Source: PALSA-612 sp963791225 (GTDB taxonomy: Bacteria; Actinomycetota; Thermoleophilia; Gaiellales; Gaiellaceae). Taken from it: a DNA stretch of 64,000 nt. The stretch is from NCBI GenBank assembly GCA_963791225.1, contig CAWBRV010000003.1, positions 186,001 to 250,000 on the forward strand. Direction: 5' to 3'. The notes beneath the pieces were generated by a model. The model was not told where the DNA came from. It ran no database searches and was given only the letters and a program-made list of their open reading frames with translations. This document shows, one piece after another, positions 25,324 through 32,698 of this stretch. The translations under genes and the position numbers were made by a program. Positions within the stretch are counted from its first letter, which is position 1; each line of letters starts with the position of its first letter.

Positions 25324-26763
25324 TCAGACGACGTAGCTGACCTCGCCCGCGAGCTCCTCGAAGCGCGGCACGTCCTCGGCGGCCCGCGCCAGCCTGGTCA
25401 CGGCTTCGCGCAGTGTCGCGGGTGGGAGCACGAACGGCAGGCGCAGGAATCGCTCGAGCGTCCCGTCGATGCCGAACCGCGGGCCGGGCACGATTCGTAC
25501 ACCTGCCCGCGCGGCCGGGCCGACGAGCGACGTGCTCGAGCGGTCGAGCGCGGCCCAGAGGCAGAGCCCGCCGTCGGGCGGTGCGAACGTCCAGCCGGGG
25601 AGCTCGTCGGCGAGCGCGTCGGCGAGCGCCTGCAGCTGGCTCGCGAGCCGCCGGCGCCGCTTGGCGAGGATCCCGTCCAGATCGCCGAGAAGCTGCAGCG
25701 CGACGAGCTGCTCGAGCAACGGATTCGCGATGTCCATGCTCGGCCGCGCGGCGCCGAGCCGCTGGACGAGCGACGGCGTGGCGCGCAACCAGCCGATGCG
25801 GAGCCCGCCCCAGGCGCTCTTGCTCAGCCCGCCGATCGAGATCACCCGCTCGGGATCGTGGGCGGCGAGCGGCTCCACCTCCGGGAGGTCGTCCGCGATA
25901 CCGAGTCCGAGGTAGCTCTCGTCTGCGATCAGCAGCGTCTCGGCGCGGCGCGCGGCGCGGACGAGCGCGACGCGCTCGTCCGGGCGCATGAGACGGCCGG
26001 TCGGGTTGTGGAAGTCGGGTGTGAAGTAGGCGAGCCGCGGCGGTGTCTGCCGGAAGCTCGACTCGACGAGCTCGTCGTCCCAGCCCGCCTCGACGGGCAC
26101 GGGCACAAGGCGCGCAGAAGCAGCGCGGAAGGAGTCGAGCGCGTTCGGGTAGGTCGGCGACTCGACGAGCACCGTCGCGCCGGGGGACACGAACACGCGG
26201 GCGGCGAGCGCGATCGCACCCTGCGCGCCGCTCGTGATCATCACCTCGTCCGCGCTCGTCCGGAGGCCGCGCCGGCGGTACAGCTCGGCGACCGCCTCGC
26301 GGAGCTCGGGCAGGCCGAGCACGCGATAGCCGTCGCCGCTGAGGTGGCGCGGCAGTTGCTCGAGCGCCTCTGCGGCGGCGCCGAGGATGCTCTCCGGAAG
26401 GGCGCTCGGCGCGGCGACGGTCAGGTCGATCATCCCCTCGTCGGTCTCGCCGAGCCAGGGAAGACCGGCCGTCGACGGCTCGGCCGGGAAGGCGGCGAAC
26501 GAGCCGGCACCGCGCCTGCTGGACAGGTACCCCTCACGCCGGAGCACGCCGTACGCGGCACTCGTGGTCGTCCGGCTGACGCCGAGCGCTCGGGCCAGCT
26601 CGCGCTCCGCCGGCAGGCGCGTCCCGAGCGGGAGGCGGCCGTCGAGGATCAGGGCGCGCAGAGCGGTACCGAGCCGCTGGTACGCAGGCCCGCCGCCGGG
26701 GAGCGCTGCGCCCGCCGCACCGGGGAGGAGACGCCGGACATGGGAGGCGCTGACCTGGCGCAT
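25324..26763 (-). CDS. MocR-family regulator: GntR HTH fused to PLP aminotransferase fold
   Basis: A 479-residue MocR/PdxR-type protein. Residues about 26-92 are a GntR winged helix (YQRLGTALRALILDGRLPLG, LPAERELARALGVSRTT, LRREGYLSSRRGAGSF). The remainder is a fold-type I aminotransferase domain with FHNPTGRLMRPDER, the PLP-phosphate and ring-binding DESY, and ISIGGLSKSAWGGLRIGW with the Schiff-base Lys315. It is divergent from the leucine-dehydrogenase-like gene, 63 bases apart, and the shared spacer carries an inverted repeat. Control of that dehydrogenase through an amino-acid-PLP adduct is the natural inference. Confidence 0.92.
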   Translation of the reverse strand: MRQVSASHVRRLLPGAAGAALPGGGPAYQRLGTALRALILDGRLPLGTRLPAERELARALGVSRTTTSAAYGVLRREGYLSSRRGAGSFAAFPAEPSTAGLPWLGETDEGMIDLTVAAPSALPESILGAAAEALEQLPRHLSGDGYRVLGLPELREAVAELYRRRGLRTSADEVMITSGAQGAIALAARVFVSPGATVLVESPTYPNALDSFRAASARLVPVPVEAGWDDELVESSFRQTPPRLAYFTPDFHNPTGRLMRPDERVALVRAARRAETLLIADESYLGLGIADDLPEVEPLAAHDPERVISIGGLSKSAWGGLRIGWLRATPSLVQRLGAARPSMDIANPLLEQLVALQLLGDLDGILAKRRRRLASQLQALADALADELPGWTFAPPDGGLCLWAALDRSSTSLVGPAARAGVRIVPGPRFGIDGTLERFLRLPFVLPPATLREAVTRLARAAEDVPRFEELAGEVSYVV

Positions 26764-26780
26764 CGGGAGCCATTATGGCG

Positions 26781-26819
26781 AGATTGGCCCTGGAACCCGG
26801 TGTTCGAGAATGCCAATCT
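26781..26819. promoter_or_regulatory. Inverted repeat operator between MocR regulator and dehydrogenase
   Basis: AGATTGGC and GCCAATCT form a perfect 8-bp inverted repeat with 23 bases between the arms, so the half-site centres are 31 bp apart, about three helical turns. It occupies most of the 63-base divergent spacer. MocR dimers are known to bind widely spaced half-sites, so this is a good candidate operator; binding is inferred. Confidence 0.55.
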
Positions 26820-26826
26820 GACGCCA

Positions 26827-27876
26827 ATGGCCGCGAATTTCGAGCAGGCGATCGAGAGCTGGGACGGCGAGCAGGTCGCGGTCCGCTTCGACGCGACCTC
26901 GGGCACCTGGATGTTCGTCTGCATCCACTCGCGGCGGCTCGGCCCGGCGGGCGGCGGCACGCGGATGAAGGTCTACGCGAGCCCCGCCGAGGCGCTTCGC
27001 GACGGGATGCGTCTCGCCGCCGGGATGACGGCCAAGTTCGCGGTTTCGGGACTGCCGTTCGGCGGCGGCAAGGCCGTGCTCGCAGTGCCACGGCTCCCCG
27101 AAGGCGGAGAGCGGCGGGCGCTGCTGCAGCGGTACGCGGAGCTGATCTGCTCGCTCGGTGGCAACTACCTGACGGGCTGCGACATGAACACGACGCCGGC
27201 CGACCTCGACGTGATCGCCGAGACCTGCCCGCACGTCTTCGGGAACAGCTCCGGCTCCGGCGAGCCCGGGCCGTTCACGGCGCGTGGCGTCTTCCACGGG
27301 ATCCGGGCGAGCGTCGCGCACGTCCACGGCTCGCCGTCGCTCGAGGGCCGGACCGTGCTCGTGCAGGGCGTCGGCAGCGTCGGCGCCCGACTCGCCGAGG
27401 CGCTGGCCGGAGAGGGTGCCGACGTCGTCGTCAGCGACGTCGACACTGTTCGCGCCGAGGCGGTGGCGGCGAAGCTCGGGGTGCGCGCCGTCCGGGCCGC
27501 CGACGCGCTGACGACGGAGTGCGAGGTCTACGCACCGTGCGCGACCGGCGGCACGCTGTCGGCGGACACGATTCCCGGCCTGCGCTGCGGGGTCGTCGCG
27601 GGCGCCGCGAACAACCAGCTCGGCGAGCCGGCCGACGCCGACCGCCTCCGCGCTCGCGGCATCCTCTATGCGCCCGACTTCGTCATCAACGCGGGCGGCG
27701 TCTTCCACAACGTCGGCCGCGAGTCACTCGGCTGGGGCGATGCCGAGGTCGAGCAGGCGCTCGTGGGCATCGGCGGCACTCTCGGGACGATCTACGAGCG
27801 GAGCGAGGCCGAGGACGTCTCGACAGGCCGCGTCGCACTCGATCTCGCGGCCGAGCGCCTCACTCAGTCGCGATAG
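26827..27876 (+). CDS. Glu/Leu/Phe/Val dehydrogenase family enzyme (leucine dehydrogenase-like)
   Basis: A 349-residue NAD-dependent amino-acid dehydrogenase. The substrate domain has GPAGGGTRMKVY, then GMTAKFAVSGLPFGGGKAVL with the conserved Lys70 and Lys82 that bind the carboxylate and catalyse deamination. GCDMNTTPADLD corresponds to the family's AEDVGT segment but with a different sequence. The Rossmann part has VLVQGVGSVGARLAEAL, VVVSDVD, CEVYAPCATGG and AGAANNQLGEPAD. The length matches leucine dehydrogenases (about 350-370). The ATG at 26827 is the first after the operator. The altered AED segment leaves substrate preference open. Confidence 0.9.
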   Translation: MAANFEQAIESWDGEQVAVRFDATSGTWMFVCIHSRRLGPAGGGTRMKVYASPAEALRDGMRLAAGMTAKFAVSGLPFGGGKAVLAVPRLPEGGERRALLQRYAELICSLGGNYLTGCDMNTTPADLDVIAETCPHVFGNSSGSGEPGPFTARGVFHGIRASVAHVHGSPSLEGRTVLVQGVGSVGARLAEALAGEGADVVVSDVDTVRAEAVAAKLGVRAVRAADALTTECEVYAPCATGGTLSADTIPGLRCGVVAGAANNQLGEPADADRLRARGILYAPDFVINAGGVFHNVGRESLGWGDAEVEQALVGIGGTLGTIYERSEAEDVSTGRVALDLAAERLTQSR

Positions 27877-27908
27877 ACTCGGCGGCCCCGAACCTCAAGG
27901 AGGCGCTC

Positions 27909-28310
27909 GTGGCCACGCAGACCGCCCGGCTGTCGAGGGAGCAGCTCGCAGCCCTTCCCGACTCCTACTTCAAGGCCGTCGACGCGCAGGATGTCGACGC
28001 GATCCTGTCCCACTTCGCCGACGACTGTGTCATGACCGTCCAGACTGCGAACGCGGTGTTCACCGGTGCGGAAGAGATCCGGCGGATGTTCACCGACTTC
28101 TGCTCGAACTCCGTCTCGATCTTCCACGAGATCAAGAACATCGTCGTCGAGCCCGACGCCGGAAAGGTCGCGACCGAGCAGAGCTACATCGGCGAGCTGA
28201 ACGACGGCACGAAGAACGACATGCACAACTGCAACTTCTTCGACGTCGACGCCGAGGGCAAGTTCAGCCGCGTCATCATCTGGATGGCGGGAACGAACCC
28301 GCTGAAGTAG
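27909..28310 (+). CDS. SnoaL/NTF2-like protein
   Basis: A 133-residue protein of the cone-shaped NTF2-like fold: LPDSYFKAVDAQDVDAILSH, FADDCVMTV, FTGAEEIRRMF, and a final strand CNFFDVDAEGKFSRVIIWMAG. Such proteins are ketosteroid-isomerase-like enzymes or ligand-binding proteins; no certain catalytic residue can be assigned. The GTG start follows AAGGAGG by 4 bases. It lies 32 bases after the dehydrogenase and may be cotranscribed with it. Its 3' end overlaps the convergent gene by 35 bases. Confidence 0.8.
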   Translation: MATQTARLSREQLAALPDSYFKAVDAQDVDAILSHFADDCVMTVQTANAVFTGAEEIRRMFTDFCSNSVSIFHEIKNIVVEPDAGKVATEQSYIGELNDGTKNDMHNCNFFDVDAEGKFSRVIIWMAGTNPLK

Positions 28311-28926
28311 CCGGGTCGAGCGCCGACGGGTGCAGCAGCGGGACCGCGGCCGGCTCCCAGCCGGCGCGCAGCACCGCGACGAGTGAGGGCGGCGTGATCA
28401 GCGTCGCCCGCTCCTGCGCCGGGCGCGTCGTGCGGGTCGTGTAGCCGCCCGGCGTCCACGAGAGCAGCGAATTGCCGAGAACGAGCCTCGGCGCGCCCTC
28501 GTGCAGCACGAACGCTCCGTCGGGCAGATCGTCGAGCCGCGCGTCGTGGAGGCGGTGCGTGCGTGTGGCCGGATCGACCCGCTCGGTATGCAGTCGCTCG
28601 TTGATCTCGGTCGCGCTGCTCGCACCGAAGAGCTCCTTGAAACGTTCGTAGTCCTCCCGTCGACACAGGGCGCAGGGCCGGTGTCCGGCGGCGAACGCGG
28701 TCGCCTCGTCGAGGAAGAAGAGCTCGGTGAAGCGGCCGGGTTGCATGAGCGGCCCGCGCTGCCAGCCCTTGAACTCGAGCCGGCAGGCGATCCAGAGCTT
28801 GCCGTTGTAGCGCCGCCGGATCCGGCCGTGTTCGTCGTGGAGGCAGCCGCGGTTGCCGTAGACGAGGCCGCGAGCCGGGTCGGCGATGAGTTCGCCCAGC
28901 GGCGTGACCCGGTTACGGAGCGGCAT
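28276..28926 (-). CDS. Conserved hypothetical protein with Cys motif
   Basis: A 216-residue protein of a family I know only as conserved hypothetical in actinobacteria. Conserved-looking blocks are VTPLGELIADPARGLVYGNR, RRYNGKLWIACRLEFKG, PGRFTELFFLDEATA and AAGHRPCALCRREDYERF. The last one resembles the GxRPCxRC metal site of Ada-type alkyl-acceptor domains, so metal binding is possible. The ATG at 28926 overlaps the end of the upstream dehydrogenase by 14 bases. It completes a three-gene minus-strand unit with the SDR and SRPBCC genes. A longer in-frame reading would overlap the SDR gene extensively and was not used. Confidence 0.75.
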   Translation of the reverse strand: MPLRNRVTPLGELIADPARGLVYGNRGCLHDEHGRIRRRYNGKLWIACRLEFKGWQRGPLMQPGRFTELFFLDEATAFAAGHRPCALCRREDYERFKELFGASSATEINERLHTERVDPATRTHRLHDARLDDLPDGAFVLHEGAPRLVLGNSLLSWTPGGYTTRTTRPAQERATLITPPSLVAVLRAGWEPAAVPLLHPSALDPATSAGSFPPSR

Positions 28927-29908
28927 CCGCGACCGCGAGCGCGGCGGTGCGCTCAACGCAGAGCTGCCAGAGCCGGGCCGACTCCTCGGCTTCGTCGGGG
29001 CGGCGCGTGCGGCTGAGGCGGTGCTTGGCCCGCTGCCGGCGGTCGAGGAAGAAGAGCCCGCTGAGCTCCGTGGGCTCGGGCGCCGACGCGAGCCACACGA
29101 TCGTGTCCGCGCCCTCGCCGGGCGTCCGGAGGAAGGGCCTGACAATCCGGGTGAAGCCGGGGAGCGCGTCCCGGATCCCGGGCGTGTCGGCCCAGCCGGG
29201 ATGCATGGCGTTGACGGTGACGCCGGTTCCGAGCAGGCGCCGCGTCCACTCCTCCGTCAGCGCCACCTGGGCCCGCTTGCAGCGCGCGTAGGCCTTCGTG
29301 CCGTTGTACGACCCGGCATCGGGCTGGAGGAGGGCGACGTCGAGCGGCTGCGTGTACATGCCTCCCGAGGACGTGACGATGACGCGAGACGGCGCGGAGG
29401 CCTCGAGCAGCGGGCGGAACGCCGCCGTGAGCAGGAACTGCGACAGGACGTGCGTCGCGAGAGTGACCTCGTTCCCCTCGGGCGTGACCGTGAAGTCGTG
29501 CGTGAGGAGGCCGGCGTTCAGCACGAGGGCGTCGAGCCGGTCGTGCCGCTCGGCGACGCGCGTAGCGAGCGCAGCCGTCTCGGCGAGCGACGAGAGGTCG
29601 GCCAGTTCGGTCTCGATCTCGGCGCCGGTCGCCGCGGCGATCTCGGCCCGCGCACGCTCCGTCCGCTCCGCGTTGCGGCCGACGAGGCAGAGTCGCGCGC
29701 CCTGGCCCGCCATCGCCTCGGCCGCCCAGCGCCCGAGCCCGGAGGTCGCGCCGGTCACGACGACGACCTTGCCGTCGAGACGCAGCGACGGGAGCGGCGC
29801 CCACCGGAACAGGTGCCGGCGGACGTGGAAGCCGATCCTCGTGAAGCTCCCGACGACGGTGGCCTCCAGCAGCGAGTCGACGAGGCCGGCGCCCGGCGCG
29901 ACGCTCAC
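28913..29908 (-). CDS. Short-chain dehydrogenase/reductase
   Basis: A 331-residue SDR. After a 45-residue N-terminal extension comes VVVVTGATSGLGRWAAEAM (TGxxxGxG cofactor site), then LDALVLNAGLL (NAG), VIVTSSGG with the catalytic serine, and SYNGTKAYARCKRAQ with the YxxxK-like Tyr-Lys pair. The segment HPGWADTPG follows, as in retinol-dehydrogenase/DHRS-12-like members. The long N-terminus and basic C-terminal tail are characteristic of that subgroup. The GTG start overlaps the stop of the SRPBCC gene (GTGA), implying coupled translation. It probably reduces a lipid or aromatic carbonyl. Confidence 0.9.
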   Translation of the reverse strand: MSVAPGAGLVDSLLEATVVGSFTRIGFHVRRHLFRWAPLPSLRLDGKVVVVTGATSGLGRWAAEAMAGQGARLCLVGRNAERTERARAEIAAATGAEIETELADLSSLAETAALATRVAERHDRLDALVLNAGLLTHDFTVTPEGNEVTLATHVLSQFLLTAAFRPLLEASAPSRVIVTSSGGMYTQPLDVALLQPDAGSYNGTKAYARCKRAQVALTEEWTRRLLGTGVTVNAMHPGWADTPGIRDALPGFTRIVRPFLRTPGEGADTIVWLASAPEPTELSGLFFLDRRQRAKHRLSRTRRPDEAEESARLWQLCVERTAALAVADAAP

Positions 29909-30336
29909 GGGTTCAGCTCCGCCCGGAGCCCGGCGGTCGCCTGGGCTCCGACTCGCGCGAAGACAAGTTGCATGAGCGGGCCGAGCAGCCGGCGGAAGCC
30001 GCTGAACTCGAGCGCCGCGTCGTAGTGGACGGCGGAGCCGCCCTCGGCCGGCGCGATCGTGATCGTGTCGCGCGAGGTGAAACCGGGCCGCTGCGCCTCC
30101 AGGACGACGCGACCCGGCGGCTCGTGCTCCACGGCGGTGTAGCGGAGCGGCACGTCCTTCCCTCCGAACCGCGCCACGAGGTCGAACTGGGAGCCGACGC
30201 CGATCGGCCCGTCCCCGACGCGGACGGCCCGGCTGACGCTCGGGTCCCAGCGCACGGCGTTCGTGAAATCGGCCATGTAGGCGAACGCGTCCGCCGGGGC
30301 GAGAGTCGACTCGATCGTCGTCACGAAGTGCGCCAT
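29905..30336 (-). CDS. SRPBCC/polyketide-cyclase-like protein
   Basis: A 143-residue START-like helix-grip protein: FVTTIESTLAPADAFAYMAD, FTNAVRWDPSVSRAVRVGDG, SQFDLVARFGGKDVPLRY and EHEPPGRVVLEAQ are typical of SRPBCC family ligand-binding proteins. The C-terminal helix is FRRLLGPLMQLVFARVGAQA. It is the first gene of the unit with the SDR and may bind that enzyme's hydrophobic substrate. It is divergent from the VAO-type flavoprotein operon. Confidence 0.85.
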   Translation of the reverse strand: MAHFVTTIESTLAPADAFAYMADFTNAVRWDPSVSRAVRVGDGPIGVGSQFDLVARFGGKDVPLRYTAVEHEPPGRVVLEAQRPGFTSRDTITIAPAEGGSAVHYDAALEFSGFRRLLGPLMQLVFARVGAQATAGLRAELNP

Positions 30337-30415
30337 GGCAGTCGGCCCACTCTAGATACGCGCCGCCGCTCATATACTCGCGACCTCAGGCCCAGACCCA
30401 CTCCCTGGAGGTCAC

Positions 30416-32011
30416 CTGTCCCTGACGCTTCCCCCGACGGTCTCCGAACGCGCCCTCTCCGCCGCCCTCCGGGAGTTCGAGCGCATCGTGGGCTCCGAGC
30501 ACGTCCTCACGTCCCCGGAGGACATGGCCGAGTACCGCGATCCGTTCTGGTTCCGCGACTGGGACGACTACGAGGCCTCCGCCGTCGTCCAGCCCGGCTC
30601 GGTCGAGGAGATCCAGGCGATCGTCCGGGTCGCGAACGAGCAGCACGTTCCGCTCTGGGTCTCCGGGGTCGGCAAGAACAACGGGTACGGCGGCTCGTCG
30701 CCACGGGTGCGCGGCTCGGTCGTCGTCAACCTGCGGCGGATGAACCGTGTGCTGCACATCGACGGGGAGCTCGGCTACGCCGTCGTCGAGCCGGGCGTCA
30801 GGTGGTTCGATCTCTACGAGGCGATCGAGGCCGGCGGGCACAAGCTGCGGCTCTCGGTCGCCGACCTCGGCTGGGGCAGCGTGATCGGCAACACGCTCGA
30901 CCACGGCATCACCTATCTGCCCTACGGGCAGGACCAGATGATGCAGTGCGGGATGGAGGTGGTCCTCCCCGACGGCGAGCTGATGCGGACGGGCGGCTGG
31001 GCGATCCCGAACGGCAAGGCGGCGCACGTCTACAAGCGCGGCCTCGGCCCGACGCCGGACCAGATGTTCATGCAGTCGAACTACGGCATCGTCACCAAGA
31101 TGGGCGTCTGGCTGATGCCGACGCCGGAGTGCTACATGCCCTGCTGGCTCCGGGTCTGGAACGACTCCGACCTTCCGCAAGTGATCGACACGCTGCGCGA
31201 GCTGATGCTCGACAAGGACATCGAAGGCGTCCCACAGGTCCTGAACACGCTTCTCCTGGCCGCCGTCCTGACGACCGAAGGCCGCTCGAAGTGGCACGCG
31301 GGGGACGAGCCGATGCCGGACGACGTGATCGACCGGATCGCGCGCGAGCTGGAGATCGGCCGCTGGATCATGCGCTTCGCGATCTACGGCCACGAGCGCG
31401 TCGTCGACCTCAAGTTCAAGCGCGTGCAGGAGGCGTTCTCGCGGATTGCGGGAGCCGACGTGTGGGGCACCAAGTACGCGCCCGACGAGTACGACAAGAT
31501 CGAGCATCCCGTCGAGCTGGTCGAGATCGGCATCCCGAACCTCGCGCTGAACACGATGACCGGCTGGTACGGCGGCGAGCAGGGCGGTCACGTCGGGTTC
31601 TCGCCGGTGGCGCCGATGACGGGAACGCACGCCGTCGAGGTCTGCGGGCTGCTGCGCGAGGGGATCGAGAAGAAGGCGAACCTCGACTACCTGGCTGCGC
31701 TGCTGGCGATCAACGCGCGCAGCTTCGTCCACATCACGATGGTCATCTTCGACACGACGAACGAGCAGCAGGTGCGCGGTGCATACGACGCCTGCAAGCT
31801 GCTCGTGCGCGAGGCCGGGGAGCAGGGATACGGGGAGTACCGCGCGCACCTCGACTTCATGGACCTCGCGTCGGATCAGTACTCGTTCAACGACCACGCC
31901 TACCGGCGCTTCACGGAGAGGATCAAGGACGCTCTCGACCCGAACGGCATCCTCATGCCGGGACGACACGGGATCTGGCCCGCGTCGATGCGGAACGGGC
32001 CGCGTGCCTGA
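30416..32011 (+). CDS. VAO/4-cresol dehydrogenase-type FAD oxidoreductase
   Basis: A 531-residue flavoprotein of the vanillyl-alcohol oxidase family. The PCMH FAD domain has SAVVQPGSVEEIQAIVRVAN, GVGKNNGYGGSS, GYAVVEPGVRWFDLYEAIE, and GNTLDHGITYLPYGQ. The C-terminus MPGRHGIWPA matches the family. The only start consistent with homologue N-termini and the Shine-Dalgarno is a CTG at 30416, four bases after GGAGG (30407-30411); the first in-frame GTG (30488) would remove residues aligned in the family and has no ribosome-binding site. It likely oxidises para-substituted phenols such as cresol, vanillyl alcohol or eugenol. It leads the plus-strand operon through 37355. Confidence 0.88.
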   Translation: MSLTLPPTVSERALSAALREFERIVGSEHVLTSPEDMAEYRDPFWFRDWDDYEASAVVQPGSVEEIQAIVRVANEQHVPLWVSGVGKNNGYGGSSPRVRGSVVVNLRRMNRVLHIDGELGYAVVEPGVRWFDLYEAIEAGGHKLRLSVADLGWGSVIGNTLDHGITYLPYGQDQMMQCGMEVVLPDGELMRTGGWAIPNGKAAHVYKRGLGPTPDQMFMQSNYGIVTKMGVWLMPTPECYMPCWLRVWNDSDLPQVIDTLRELMLDKDIEGVPQVLNTLLLAAVLTTEGRSKWHAGDEPMPDDVIDRIARELEIGRWIMRFAIYGHERVVDLKFKRVQEAFSRIAGADVWGTKYAPDEYDKIEHPVELVEIGIPNLALNTMTGWYGGEQGGHVGFSPVAPMTGTHAVEVCGLLREGIEKKANLDYLAALLAINARSFVHITMVIFDTTNEQQVRGAYDACKLLVREAGEQGYGEYRAHLDFMDLASDQYSFNDHAYRRFTERIKDALDPNGILMPGRHGIWPASMRNGPRA

Positions 32012-32693
32012 AGGTGGGTTCTCGGCAACCGAGGCCGGCAAGGAGCTCGGCGAGCACGCGAAGCACACGCAGCATCAGGACCACGACCGGGCGATCACGA
32101 TCGCCGAGGCGTTCATGCTCGCCGTCGTCACGATCGTCGCCGCGTGGTCGGGCTACTCGGCGGCGAAATGGGGCACCGAGTCGTCGCTTCACCTCGCCAA
32201 GGCGTCGACGACGCGGACGGAGGCGAACCGGGAGTTCCAGGAGTCGCTCACCTTCCGGATCGCCGATGTCCTCACGTTCAACACCTGGCTCGGAGCCCAT
32301 TCGCTCCACGACGCGAACGGGATGCGTGTTGCGGCGAAGCGGTTCGGGCCCGAGCTCCGCGTCGCATTCGACGCGTGGATCAAGACGGACCCGTTCACGA
32401 ACCCGAAGGCGCCGGCAGGCCCGCAGGCGATGCCGCAGTACCACGCGAGGGGCGCAAAGCAGTCGGCCGTCCTCGACGCGCAGGCCGATCACGAGTACGC
32501 CAAGGGCCAGGAGGCCGGACACACGGCGGACGACTACGTGCGGACGACCGTCATCCTCGCGAGCGTGCTGTTCCTGATCGGCATCTCGACCCACTTCCGC
32601 ATGCGCGGCATCCGCATCGCGCTGATCGGCGTCGGTGCCATCCTCCTGCTCTACGCTGCGGTCGAGATCGCGACCCTGCCGTTCGCGGCCTGA
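32004..32693 (+). CDS. Membrane protein of unknown function
   Basis: A 229-residue protein with one hydrophobic segment near the N-terminus (AFMLAVVTIVAAWSGYSAAK) and two at the C-terminus (TVILASVLFLIGISTH and IALIGVGAILLLYAAVEIAT). The 120-residue loop between them is helical and charged (AKASTTRTEANREFQESL). I recognise the type as a DUF-like membrane protein of soil bacteria, without a known role. The GTG start overlaps the flavoprotein's end by 8 bases. It is followed 5 bases later by the Vps62-like membrane protein, so the three are cotranscribed. Confidence 0.7.
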   Translation: MPEGGFSATEAGKELGEHAKHTQHQDHDRAITIAEAFMLAVVTIVAAWSGYSAAKWGTESSLHLAKASTTRTEANREFQESLTFRIADVLTFNTWLGAHSLHDANGMRVAAKRFGPELRVAFDAWIKTDPFTNPKAPAGPQAMPQYHARGAKQSAVLDAQADHEYAKGQEAGHTADDYVRTTVILASVLFLIGISTHFRMRGIRIALIGVGAILLLYAAVEIATLPFAA

Positions 32694-32698
32694 GAGGC

